Below are positions 1-7,659 of a DNA stretch of 64,000 bases, in pieces. Source of the DNA: a bacterium YEK0313 (GTDB taxonomy: Bacteria; Pseudomonadota; Alphaproteobacteria; Rhizobiales; Phreatobacteraceae). How positions within the stretch are numbered: position 1 is the first letter of the stretch; each line of letters starts with the position of its first letter. The notes beneath the pieces were generated by a model that did not search any database, was not told the DNA's origin, and was given only the letters and a program-made list of their open reading frames with translations. The position numbers and the translations under genes are program-made. The stretch covers positions 2,095,501 through 2,159,500 of the forward strand of contig CCMO02000001.1 in NCBI GenBank assembly GCA_000751295.2, given 5' to 3'.

Positions 1-571
1 GCTCGCCAATCCGGTGCCGATCGGCTTCGGGCAGGCGCTCGGTGTTGCGGTCATCGGCCTCGCCGTCAATCTTGCCAGCGCCTGGCTGCTCGGCGGCCAC
101 GGACATCATCATGACCATGGCCACGATCATGACGATCACGCTCACGGCCATGCGGACAACAATCTCCGCGCGGCCTATCTGCACGTCCTTGCGGACGCGC
201 TGACTTCGGTTCTGGCGATCGTGGCGCTGCTCGCCGGCGCACTGTACGGCTGGCTCTGGCTGGACCCGCTGAGCGGGCTCGTCGGCGCCCTCGTCATTGC
301 CCGCTGGTCATACGGGCTGATGCGCGCGGCCGGCGGCGTCCTGGTCGATGCTGTTCCCGACCATGACGACCTGCCGGGCGAGATCCGCCGGGCGATCGTG
401 CGTGACGGCGAACAGATCAGCGACCTGCATGTCTGGCAGGTCGGGCCGGGGCATCACGCTGCGATCATCGCGCTGGTCGCGCCGGTGCCACAGCCGCCCT
501 CCGCGTACCGGGCGCGGCTTGCCCATCTCCCCGCGCTGTCGCATGTCACGATCGAGGTCGAGCCAGCCTGA
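1..571 (+). CDS. Cation diffusion facilitator transporter, DmeF-like (3' part)
   Basis: The reading frame is open from the first bases, so the 5' end lies outside the window and about 189 C-terminal residues are visible. The fragment has a His/Asp-rich cytoplasmic loop (about bases 92-160, HHHDHGHDHDDHAHGH) and then a membrane segment with the metal-site pattern HVLAD. A ferredoxin-like cytoplasmic domain follows (ISDLHVWQVGPGHHAAII). This order is that of CDF antiporters, which export divalent metal in exchange for protons. The long His loop resembles the Co/Ni exporter DmeF and also zinc CDFs, so the metal is inferred. No partner gene is visible downstream. Confidence 0.9.
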   Translation, partial: LANPVPIGFGQALGVAVIGLAVNLASAWLLGGHGHHHDHGHDHDDHAHGHADNNLRAAYLHVLADALTSVLAIVALLAGALYGWLWLDPLSGLVGALVIARWSYGLMRAAGGVLVDAVPDHDDLPGEIRRAIVRDGEQISDLHVWQVGPGHHAAIIALVAPVPQPPSAYRARLAHLPALSHVTIEVEPA

Positions 572-640
572 TCCGCCGTGTCGGCACGTCCGCGCCCGCG
601 CCGAACCAACGGCGCGGGTTTGGTTTGCGCGACGCCGCGC

Positions 641-931
641 TCACATGGCGTGGCGTTGACGCCGGCGGCGCCGCCGACGGCGTCCTCCACTCGTTGCGCC
701 TGCCCGGTTCATGGAGCCGGTCCCGGACCCCATCGATCCCGACCCGGCCCCCATGGAGCCGGCGCCCGAGCCCATGGCACCCGATCCGGACCCCATGGTT
801 CCGGATCCAGAGCCCATGGAGCCGGCCTGCATTTCACGAGGCTGCGCCCGGGCCGCGTCGGCCGTGGCCGCTAGGCTTGCAGCGGCGGAGCCGAGCAGGA
901 TGGTGGTGAGGAAGGTTCGGCGATGAAGCAT
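641..931 (-). CDS. Small exported Gly/Ser/Met-repeat protein with polyarginine tail
   Basis: This is a 96-aa protein of unknown function. The start is set by a GGAGG about five bases upstream of the ATG. The N-terminus (MLHRRTFLTTILLGSAAASL) has two arginines and a hydrophobic run ending near AARA, a Sec- or Tat-type signal peptide. Residues 39-73 are five heptads of the form MGSGSGx. The C-terminus carries eight consecutive arginines, then QRHAM. The opposite strand is also open here and would encode Pro/Asp repeats, but it lacks a ribosome site and signal peptide. No domain is recognised; it could be a low-complexity cell-envelope or metal-binding protein, which is a guess. Confidence 0.6.
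   Translation of the reverse strand: MLHRRTFLTTILLGSAAASLAATADAARAQPREMQAGSMGSGSGTMGSGSGAMGSGAGSMGAGSGSMGSGTGSMNRAGATSGGRRRRRRRRQRHAM
713..817 (-). repeat. Five tandem 21-bp units encoding MGSG heptads
   Basis: Five successive imperfect 21-base units on the minus strand encode MGSGSGT, MGSGSGA, MGSGAGS, MGAGSGS and MGSGTGS. Differences are mostly third-position or Gly/Ala/Ser/Thr changes, which suggests copying followed by drift under coding selection. Confidence 0.8.
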
Positions 932-1004
932 GGACGTCCTCCTTGAAACCGCAGACCCTCTATCGGGGCATGCTGGGAGGTATTCGTCGCGGCAGCGCCT
1001 TTCG

Positions 1005-1535
1005 TTACGGCTCCTGCCCGTTGTTGCCTGGGTCCCGTTCGTCGGCGCGGCGTCGACGGGCGAAGGCATAGCGCCGGCGCACGACCGCATCGGCGGCCGG
1101 GCCTTCGTCGAAGATGAAGTCGGGCTCGTCGAGCCGGCGGCCGGTGCGGGCATCGACCATCACCGGATCGGCGGGCCGGCCGGTCGCCGCATCCACGACC
1201 TGGCTGGCAATGCCTTCCTCGGCGAAATGCCGATTGCCCCAGGCGGTGAGGGCGATCAGGACGGGGCGGAAGTCGCGGCCCCGATCGGTCAGCACATAGT
1301 CGTCACGCGGTGGCCGCGCGCTGTAGCGCCGCCGCTCCAGGAGCCCGGCCTCGACCAGCGCATTCAGGCGCCGGGTCAGCATGTTGGGCGCGATGTCCAG
1401 GCTGCGCTGGAACTGGTCGAAGCGCGTCAGCCCATGGAAGGCGTCGCGCAGGATCATCATGCTCCACCATTCGCCCACTCGCTCCAGACTGCGCGCGATC
1501 GGGCACATCGATCCTTCGTAGGACTTGCGTTGCAT
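1005..1535 (-). CDS. HxlR-family winged-helix transcriptional regulator
   Basis: The 176-aa protein has the HxlR signature at its N-terminus: a cysteine at residue 11 (SMCPIARSLERVGEWWSMMI) and a winged helix covering about residues 15-100 (FQRSLDIAPNMLTRRLNALV, then YVLTDRGRDFRPVL). Family members bind short palindromes as dimers and often sense electrophiles or redox stress through the N-terminal cysteine. The C-terminal 70 residues are a less conserved extension. It is divergent from the MaoC-like gene, with a perfect palindrome in the 67-base gap, so it probably controls itself and that neighbour. Confidence 0.88.
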   Translation of the reverse strand: MQRKSYEGSMCPIARSLERVGEWWSMMILRDAFHGLTRFDQFQRSLDIAPNMLTRRLNALVEAGLLERRRYSARPPRDDYVLTDRGRDFRPVLIALTAWGNRHFAEEGIASQVVDAATGRPADPVMVDARTGRRLDEPDFIFDEGPAADAVVRRRYAFARRRRADERDPGNNGQEP

Positions 1536-1545
1536 GAACCGATCG

Positions 1546-1559
1546 TAGTCAAGTGACTA
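1546..1559. promoter_or_regulatory. Palindrome TAGTCA-AG-TGACTA, candidate HxlR operator
   Basis: A perfect 6-2-6 inverted repeat lies 11 bases upstream of the HxlR start and 44 bases upstream of the divergent MaoC-like gene. Position and symmetry fit a dimeric regulator site. Assignment to this HxlR protein is inferred. Confidence 0.55.
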
Positions 1560-1602
1560 TCATCATGCAAGTCGCTGAAACGCATCCGAACGGAGGCTAT
1601 CC

Positions 1603-2058
1603 ATGAGTGCCCTCTATCTCGACGATCTCGCCATCGGCCAGACCTTCACCAGCACGTCGCTGACGGTCGACGAAGCGGCGATCAAGGCCTTCGCCGGCCA
1701 ATACGATCCGCAGCCGTTCCACCTTGACGACGCAGCGGCCCGCGGCACGCTGTTCGGCGGGCTCGCCGCCAGCGGCTGGCACACTGCCGCCATGACCATG
1801 AGCCTGCTGGTGCCGAGCGCCCCGATCGCCGGCGGCATTATCGGCGGCGGTGGCGAGATCGCCTGGCCACAGCCGACCCGTCCGGGCGATGTCCTGACCG
1901 TCGTCAGCGAGGTGCTGGAAGTGACGCCCTCGAAGTCGCGTCCGGACCGCGGCATGGTCGTCCTGCGCAGCCGGACCCTCAACCAGAGAGGAGAGGCGGT
2001 CCAGGTCATTACGATGAAACTGGTCGTGCCCCGCAGGCCGGCGGCAGCGCTCAACTGA
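1603..2058 (+). CDS. MaoC-family (hot-dog fold) dehydratase
   Basis: The 151-aa protein starts at an ATG preceded by ACGGAGG. It has the single hot-dog fold pattern of MaoC-like (R)-specific enoyl-CoA hydratases, with catalytic-type Asp and His in YDPQPFHLD (about residues 34-42). It continues with GLAASGWHTAAMTMSL and a strand-rich C-terminal half containing RPGDVLTVVSEV. Such enzymes hydrate enoyl-CoA thioesters in fatty acid or polyhydroxyalkanoate metabolism; the substrate cannot be told. It stands alone on the plus strand opposite the HxlR regulator. Confidence 0.88.
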   Translation: MSALYLDDLAIGQTFTSTSLTVDEAAIKAFAGQYDPQPFHLDDAAARGTLFGGLAASGWHTAAMTMSLLVPSAPIAGGIIGGGGEIAWPQPTRPGDVLTVVSEVLEVTPSKSRPDRGMVVLRSRTLNQRGEAVQVITMKLVVPRRPAAALN

Positions 2059-2168
2059 CGGCCGGTCGCCGGCAGCAGGGAAAGGCTCGCATCGAATCGG
2101 GCGAGCGTCACATTGTCGAGACGGTGCGATCGCTAACGGTCGTCGCCGCCAGACACTGCGAGAACCCC

Positions 2169-2519
2169 ATGTCCGTCCGCGAGCTCATGCCCATCGGCCT
2201 TCTGGTCATTTCCAACGTGTTCATGACCTTTGCGTGGTACGGCCATCTGAAGTTCCAGAACCAGCCGCTCTTCGTGGTCATCGTGGCGAGCTGGGCCATC
2301 GCCTTCGTCGAATATTGCTTTGCGGTGCCGGCCAATCGTTTCGGCCACAGCGTCTACAGCGCGGCGGAACTGAAGACCATGCAGGAAGTGATCACGCTCC
2401 TGGTCTTCTCGGTCTTTTCGGTCTTCTATCTCGGCGAAAGCATCACCCTGAACCATCTGGTCGGTTTCGCGCTGATCTGCGCCGGGGCCTTTTTCATTTT
2501 CAAGGGTCCGATCGGCTGA
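2169..2519 (+). CDS. DMT-type small membrane protein, DUF486 family
   Basis: This is a 116-aa integral membrane protein. The ATG at 2169 is chosen over one at 2124 because the product then begins like the family (LMPIGLLVISNVFMTFAWYG) and has its usual length. About four hydrophobic segments are visible, and the C-terminus has LNHLVGFALICAGAFFIFKG. DUF486 proteins are related to small drug/metabolite transporters, but no substrate is established. No operon partner is apparent: the MaoC-like gene ends 110 bases upstream. Confidence 0.85.
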   Translation: MSVRELMPIGLLVISNVFMTFAWYGHLKFQNQPLFVVIVASWAIAFVEYCFAVPANRFGHSVYSAAELKTMQEVITLLVFSVFSVFYLGESITLNHLVGFALICAGAFFIFKGPIG

Positions 2520-2812
2520 GCGCCGGTCCGGCGCGGGATCCGCGCCCGGTTGGGCCGGTTTCGCCGCCCGTCGTCAATACAGTGATAACCACGAGCTCGC
2601 ACGGTTCAATAATACCGCAATGAAGCCATGCATAGTCCTGCAGTTCTCGCTGAATTTTCGGTCTCGCAGAGAGTTGACGTACACAAGTTGTGTAGCAATT
2701 CTTATGCGGTCTCTGATTGGAGTCGGGTGGCGGTCGCCCATTTTTGATTACGCAACGTAATCTATAGGGGTGCTTCGGCCGCGAAAGCGAATGATACATG
2801 AGGGGCAAGTGC
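2520..2812. other. AT-richer intergenic region upstream of the autotransporter
   Basis: About 290 bases without a convincing ORF. The segment from roughly 2580 to 2760 is clearly poorer in GC than its surroundings. It contains the palindrome at 2746-2762 and a weak GC stem followed by a T-run near 2725-2745. It is probably the promoter and leader of the autotransporter gene. No tRNA or riboswitch is recognised. Confidence 0.5.
2746..2762. promoter_or_regulatory. Palindrome GATTACG-CAA-CGTAATC upstream of the autotransporter
   Basis: A perfect 7-3-7 inverted repeat ends 50 bases upstream of the chosen autotransporter start. The arms are too short and AT-balanced for a terminator, so a protein-binding site is more likely. 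The regulator is unknown. Confidence 0.45.
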
Positions 2813-5515
2813 ATGATCCGGTTGCAGGCAAAAGCATCGCTGGCCGTTTCGCTCCTGTCGGGAGCGGCCCTGTTCCCGCCGGATCTCCCCTTGCCATCCT
2901 TTGTCGGCACGGCACATGCGGCCTGCACGGACGCCGCGCCGGCAAGCGGCACGGTCGTCAACTGCACGGCGCCGGGGGCGGATACGACCGGCGTGCGCGC
3001 GGCCGCCGGCAGTTCGGCGGTCAGCATCAATGTCGGCACGGGCGCCGAGGTGACGGTGACGCGCGCGACCTCGCCGATCGCGCTCGGCGTCGGTGACGAC
3101 AGCCGCATCGTCAACCAGGGGGCCGTTTCGCTCACGGGCGGCGGTGGCTCCGGCGGCAATCGCGGCGCCGGCCTGCTCGGCCTTGGCAACGGCAATACGC
3201 TGACCAATGCCGGCACCATCACCACGACGGGCGCCTACAATGACGGCATGGCCGCCAATGGCAGCAACAACACGCTGATCAACGACGGCACGATCACGAC
3301 GAACAGCCCCAACGCCTATGGCATGAGCGCGGCCTGGGGCCAGACCAATGTCGGCCAGACCGGCAACACCCTGATCAACAACGGCACGGTCACCGTCAAT
3401 GGCAGCAATGCCCGGGCGATCTCCATCCTCGGTTCGAACGGCACCGTCATCAATACCGGTTCGCTGACGGGCACCGGCACGAGCGGCTCCGTCGTCTACA
3501 TGCAGGGCAACAATGCCCAGTTGACCAATAGCGGCCTGATCCAGGCCAATGGCCTCAATACCGAAGCGGTCTTCTCCAACACGCTGAGCCCGAGCTTCAC
3601 GGCGCGGATCGAAAACCTCGCCGGCGGGCGGATCATCAGCCTGCAGAGCGACGCGCTGCGAACGCTCAACGGCATCACCACCATCGTCAATGCCGGGCTG
3701 ATCCGCAGCGATGCCGGCGTCGCCCTGAACGGCGGCACCAGCGCGACGAGCACGATCAACGTCATCCTGCAGACCGGATCCCAGATCATCGGCGCGATGA
3801 ATGGCGGCTTCGGCCACAACCAGGTGCGGCTCGAAGGCTCGGGGCTGGTCGACAACGCCTTCACCCGCTTCCAGACGCTGACCATGGCGGGCACCGACTG
3901 GACCTGGGCCGGCACCGGCGATTTCGCCGACACGTTCATCACCAGCGGCACGCTGCGCCTGAAGCGCGACCTGACCGGCAATGTCTCGGTCGCCGCGGGC
4001 ACCACCTTGATGGCGGGGGATGGCGCCAACCCGTCGATCTCCCCCTATGCCGGCGGCCCGGCCGTGACGGTGACCAATGCTGGCACCATCGACCTGACCA
4101 ATGGCGGGGCAGGGGCCGCCAACAGCCTGACCATCGTCGGCAGCTATGTCGGCAATGACGGGCGGCTCAACCTGCGCACCGTGCTCGGTGGCGATGGCTC
4201 GGCTTCCGACAAGCTGGTGATTTCCGGCGGCACGGCGAGCGGCCATACGACCATTGGCATCACCAATCTGGGCGGCGCCGGCGCGCTGACCACTGCCGAT
4301 GGCATCATGGTCGTTCAGGCCGTCAATGGCGCCAGCACCGCCTCGGGGGCGTTCACCCTGTCCGGGCCGGTCGCGGCGGGTGCCTATGAATATTTCCTGT
4401 TCCATGGCGGCGTCGGAGCCGGCACCACGCAGAACTGGTATCTTCGCTCGTCCATCGCGCCGCGGCCGATGGTCCCGCCCGGCGAGCCCGAGCCGCCGGC
4501 GCCGGAACCTGCACCCGGCACGCCGCCGCTGCCGCCGCCCCCGCCGCCCGGCAGCGAACCGATCCTGCTCTACCGGCCCGAAGTTCCCCTGCAGTCCGCC
4601 GTGCCGCCCGTCGCGCTGCAGATGGGTCTCGCTGCGCTCGGCACCTTCCATGAGCGCCAGGGCGATCAGGCGATCCTGACCGGCCGCGGCCTGACGCCGG
4701 GCATGTGGGGCCGCGTCTATGGCCAGCAGCTCGGCCAGACGTGGCAGGGCGCGGTCTCGCCGTCCTTCACCGGCACCATTGCCGGCTTGCAGACGGGCTT
4801 CGACCTCTACGGCATCGAGCACGACAACGGCCATCGCGACCGGTTCGGCCTGTTCGCCGGCTATACCCGGTCCGACGGGCGGGTGCGCGGCTATGCGCTC
4901 GGCTTTCAGAACGCGACGACCGGCAGGCTCGGCCTGGACGCCTACAGCCTCGGCGCCTACTGGACCCATCTCGGGCCGACCAACTGGTATGTCGACAGCG
5001 TGGTGATGATGACCTGGCTCGATGGCCGGCCGGTATCGGACCGGGGGATTGGCGCCGACATTTCCGGGCGCCTGTTCACCGCCTCGCTGGAAGCCGGCTA
5101 TCCCATCGCTCTCGGCGCCGGCCTGACGCTGGAGCCCCAGGCGCAGATCATCTGGCAGCACCTGTCGCTCGATCGCACCCATGATGCCTTCTCGACGATC
5201 AGTTTCGGCGCGGGCTCGTCGTTCACCGGCCGCATCGGCGCAAGGCTCGCCAGCCAGGTGGATGCCGCGGGCATCCGTTGGCAACCCTATCTGAAGATCA
5301 ATCTCTGGCACGATTTCAACCGGACGGAGACGGTCCGGTTCGACGGCGATCCGATCGCCACCACCTTCGGCGGCACGGCGCTCGAAGTGGGCGGCGGCGT
5401 CGTCGCCCGGATCACCGCCGCGGCCAGCCTCTATGCCGCGGCCGACTATACGACCGGCCTCGGCTCGGGACGCCATGCGGTGCGCGGCCGGCTCGGCCTG
5501 CGGTTCAACTGGTAG
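2813..5515 (+). CDS. Autotransporter (type Va) outer-membrane protein
   Basis: The 900-aa protein is read from the ATG at 2813, which has GAGGGG seven bases upstream; an in-frame ATG at 2798 is weaker. A signal peptide of about 36 residues ends at GTAHA. Residues 40 to about 550 are a passenger rich in Asn, Gly, Thr and Ile with repeated NTLINNGTVT-like units, a beta-helix pattern. A proline-rich hinge spans about 551-582. The last 270 residues form a beta-barrel ending in the outer-membrane signature LGLRFNW. It should be secreted and surface-anchored, with adhesin or enzyme role unknown. It appears monocistronic. Confidence 0.93.
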   Translation: MIRLQAKASLAVSLLSGAALFPPDLPLPSFVGTAHAACTDAAPASGTVVNCTAPGADTTGVRAAAGSSAVSINVGTGAEVTVTRATSPIALGVGDDSRIVNQGAVSLTGGGGSGGNRGAGLLGLGNGNTLTNAGTITTTGAYNDGMAANGSNNTLINDGTITTNSPNAYGMSAAWGQTNVGQTGNTLINNGTVTVNGSNARAISILGSNGTVINTGSLTGTGTSGSVVYMQGNNAQLTNSGLIQANGLNTEAVFSNTLSPSFTARIENLAGGRIISLQSDALRTLNGITTIVNAGLIRSDAGVALNGGTSATSTINVILQTGSQIIGAMNGGFGHNQVRLEGSGLVDNAFTRFQTLTMAGTDWTWAGTGDFADTFITSGTLRLKRDLTGNVSVAAGTTLMAGDGANPSISPYAGGPAVTVTNAGTIDLTNGGAGAANSLTIVGSYVGNDGRLNLRTVLGGDGSASDKLVISGGTASGHTTIGITNLGGAGALTTADGIMVVQAVNGASTASGAFTLSGPVAAGAYEYFLFHGGVGAGTTQNWYLRSSIAPRPMVPPGEPEPPAPEPAPGTPPLPPPPPPGSEPILLYRPEVPLQSAVPPVALQMGLAALGTFHERQGDQAILTGRGLTPGMWGRVYGQQLGQTWQGAVSPSFTGTIAGLQTGFDLYGIEHDNGHRDRFGLFAGYTRSDGRVRGYALGFQNATTGRLGLDAYSLGAYWTHLGPTNWYVDSVVMMTWLDGRPVSDRGIGADISGRLFTASLEAGYPIALGAGLTLEPQAQIIWQHLSLDRTHDAFSTISFGAGSSFTGRIGARLASQVDAAGIRWQPYLKINLWHDFNRTETVRFDGDPIATTFGGTALEVGGGVVARITAAASLYAAADYTTGLGSGRHAVRGRLGLRFNW

Positions 5516-5537
5516 CTCTTGGCGGAGGCGGGCCCGG

Positions 5538-6149
5538 TCAGCGTGGCGGGGCCGGCCAGTGACAGGCCTCGCCGAGATTGCGCCGGATCTCGGCGAAGCC
5601 GTCGAGGCGGAACAGGCCGTCGAAACGCTGGTCGCGCACGCCTTCGACGCGGATGAACAGGCGCCCGCTGGTCGGTAGCGATCGGAGGAAACCGATCGGA
5701 TTGTCGGTGAGGACGGCTTCCTGCGAGGTATTGCCGACCGTCCATTGGCTTTCGGTTGCCGGCTGGGTGCCGATGCGTGTGATCACCTTCACGGTGCGGC
5801 CGACGGCGAGCAGTGAATCGCGGGCGACCTGCACGATGGTGCGCCCCTCGACGCAGCGCAGATGCAGCGCGATGCTGAGATCGGTCCAGGGGCCGAGCGG
5901 TTTCTGCACGACCCGCACGACGCGGCTGTCGTCGACCGGCGAGATCTCGGTCTGGATCTCCCAGACGGGCGCGGCGCCAGTTGCCGGAACAGCCGGGCGG
6001 GCGATCTGGTCGAAACATTTGAGCCGGTCGGCATCCGCGGCGATCGCCGCGCACCGCCCGAGCCCGATGCGCAGATCGTCCTGCGCCATGCCCGGCCTCA
6101 TGGACCAGACGAGAGTTCCGGCTGCCGCGATGATCCGCCACTGTGCCAT
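5538..6149 (-). CDS. VasI-like (type VI secretion-associated family) exported protein
   Basis: The 203-aa protein has a signal peptide of about 22 residues (ending RPGMA). The mature N-terminus carries the cysteine pair motif GRCAAIAADADRLKCFD. The rest matches the VasI pattern: VWEIQTEISPVDDSR, LHLRCVEGRTIV, SQWTVGNTSQEAVLTDN and a terminal CHWP. VasI was named from type VI secretion loci, yet no other type VI gene is in the window. The copy is solitary, as in many alphaproteobacteria, and its role is open. It converges on the autotransporter gene. Confidence 0.7.
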   Translation of the reverse strand: MAQWRIIAAAGTLVWSMRPGMAQDDLRIGLGRCAAIAADADRLKCFDQIARPAVPATGAAPVWEIQTEISPVDDSRVVRVVQKPLGPWTDLSIALHLRCVEGRTIVQVARDSLLAVGRTVKVITRIGTQPATESQWTVGNTSQEAVLTDNPIGFLRSLPTSGRLFIRVEGVRDQRFDGLFRLDGFAEIRRNLGEACHWPAPPR

Positions 6150-6245
6150 CGCCGGAAAGGTTAGGCTCTCGCCGGTCGACCGGCAAGCCCCGCGCCATGG
6201 GCCGGCATGCCCGGCATGCGGTGCCGAGGCCGCCGCCGGTTCCGG

Positions 6246-7541
6246 CTAGGACGAAAAGCCTTCGTTCGGCAGCCTGGTCGCCAGGATCTTGTCGATGCGC
6301 CGTCCGTCGAGATCGATCACCTCGAAACGGAAGCCGAGCGTCTCTACCACCTCGCCGGTTTCCGGCAGGTGGTGCATTTCGGCGATGACGAGGCCGGCCG
6401 CGGTTTCGTAGCTGCGCTTGCGCGGCAGAACGATGCCGAGGCAGTCGGCCATTTCGTCGGCCGGCATGGAGCCGGCAATGAGCCAGGAGCCGTCGGCGCG
6501 CTCGACCGCTTCCGGCTCCTGCGCGTGCGGGTCGGACTGGAACGCGCCGGCGATGGCGTCGAGAATGTCGGCCGGCGCCACGACGCCTTCGAAATGGCCG
6601 TATTCGTCATGGACGAGGGCCATTGGCACGGGCGAATTGCGCAGGACCGCGAGCACGTCCAGCGCGTCGATCGTGTCGGGAATGACCGGCGCGGGCTGGA
6701 TATGGGCCCGCAGGTCGAGCGGCTGGCCGGCCATGGCGGAACGCAGCAGGTCGCGGGTCTGGATGACGCCGATCATGTTGTCGGGATCGCCGTCGGCGAC
6801 GGGCAGGCGTGCGCGCCGGGTCTCGATCAGCGCTTTGCGCACCATCTCTTCCGGATCGGCGAGATTGATCCGCTCGACGTCGGTGCGTGGCGTCATGACA
6901 GCCCGCACGGCCCGATCGCCGAGCCGGAGTACGCCTGAGATCATCGCACGCTCGTCGGTTTCGATCACGCCGGCCGTTTCCGCTTCGGCGACGATGGTGC
7001 GGATCTCCTCCTGGGTCACCGCCTGTGTGGCCTCGGCGGAGCCACCGAAGACGCGGAAGATGAACTTGGTCGAGGCATCGAGCAGCCAGACCACCGGTCC
7101 GCCGATCCGCGAGACCCACACCATCAGCGGCGCGACGGTGCAGGCGAGCGATTCGGCATGGCGCAGCGCGAGGTTTTTCGGAACGAGCTCGCCGATGACG
7201 ACCGAAAGGTAGGTGATGACGGCAATGACCAGGCCATAGCCGAGCGGTTCGGCGATCCGCTGCGGGATGCCCGAGCCGGCAAGGCTGGTCGCCATCCGTT
7301 CGCCGAGCGCGGCGCCGGAGAAGGCGCCGGCCAGAATGCCGATCAGGGTGATGCCGATCTGGACGGTCGACAGGAACCGCCCAGGGTCCTCCGCCAAGGC
7401 CAGCGCCGCGGCAGCGCCGCGCCGGCCGGTATCGGCCATGGTCTTCAGCCTGGCCTTGCGCGCCGAGACGATGGCGAGCTCCGAAAGGGAGAACACGCCG
7501 TTGAGTGCGATAAGGCCAATCGCAACGAGAAGTTCGATCAC
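6246..7541 (-). CDS. CorC/HlyC-type CNNM (DUF21-CBS) membrane protein
   Basis: The 431-aa protein begins at a GTG. Residues 1-190 are the DUF21 membrane domain (MIELLVAIGLIALNGVFSLS, later VVIGELVPKNLALRHAE). A CBS pair follows at about 210-330 (MTPRTDVERINL and RLPVADGDPDNMIGVIQTRD). The C-terminal CorC/HlyC domain ends ETLGFRFEVIDLDGRRI. CNNM homologues are implicated in Mg2+ efflux or Na+/Mg2+ exchange, and the old hemolysin name is not a function. The gene appears monocistronic, downstream of nothing obvious. Confidence 0.92.
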   Translation of the reverse strand: MIELLVAIGLIALNGVFSLSELAIVSARKARLKTMADTGRRGAAAALALAEDPGRFLSTVQIGITLIGILAGAFSGAALGERMATSLAGSGIPQRIAEPLGYGLVIAVITYLSVVIGELVPKNLALRHAESLACTVAPLMVWVSRIGGPVVWLLDASTKFIFRVFGGSAEATQAVTQEEIRTIVAEAETAGVIETDERAMISGVLRLGDRAVRAVMTPRTDVERINLADPEEMVRKALIETRRARLPVADGDPDNMIGVIQTRDLLRSAMAGQPLDLRAHIQPAPVIPDTIDALDVLAVLRNSPVPMALVHDEYGHFEGVVAPADILDAIAGAFQSDPHAQEPEAVERADGSWLIAGSMPADEMADCLGIVLPRKRSYETAAGLVIAEMHHLPETGEVVETLGFRFEVIDLDGRRIDKILATRLPNEGFSS

Positions 7542-7598
7542 TGATCCAGAGGACCCGTTCGCGAACGGCGACCGGACCTATCCTTGGTTGTTGAAGAC

Positions 7599-7617
7599 GG
7601 GTGCGAAAATCGCACCC
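7599..7617. terminator. Hairpin 3' of the RND efflux operon
   Basis: The perfect stem GGGTGCGA / TCGCACCC has a three-base A loop (U on the minus strand). It lies 43 bases beyond the RND permease stop and before the CorC-like gene. There is no clear U-tract. A nearby 14-bp palindrome, CCGTTCGCGAACGG, occupies 7555-7568. Confidence 0.45.
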
Positions 7618-7659
7618 CGCAGGGCGTCCGTCAACGGCAGGGCTGTCAAGCCCGTGCGC

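Noticed and set aside
713..817. Tandem 21-bp units as a CRISPR or other noncoding repeat
   Set aside because: The units are contiguous, without spacers, and keep a coding heptad in frame with a signal-peptide-bearing ORF.
2762..5476. 904-aa antisense frame opposite the autotransporter
   Set aside because: It is a compositional shadow in GC-rich DNA: charged low-complexity sequence, no ribosome site, and the plus strand has a signal peptide, hinge and barrel.
7555..7568. Palindrome CCGTTCGCGAACGG as an operator of the CorC-like gene
   Set aside because: It lies just upstream of the GTG start, but GC palindromes of this size are common in such DNA and no regulator is nearby.
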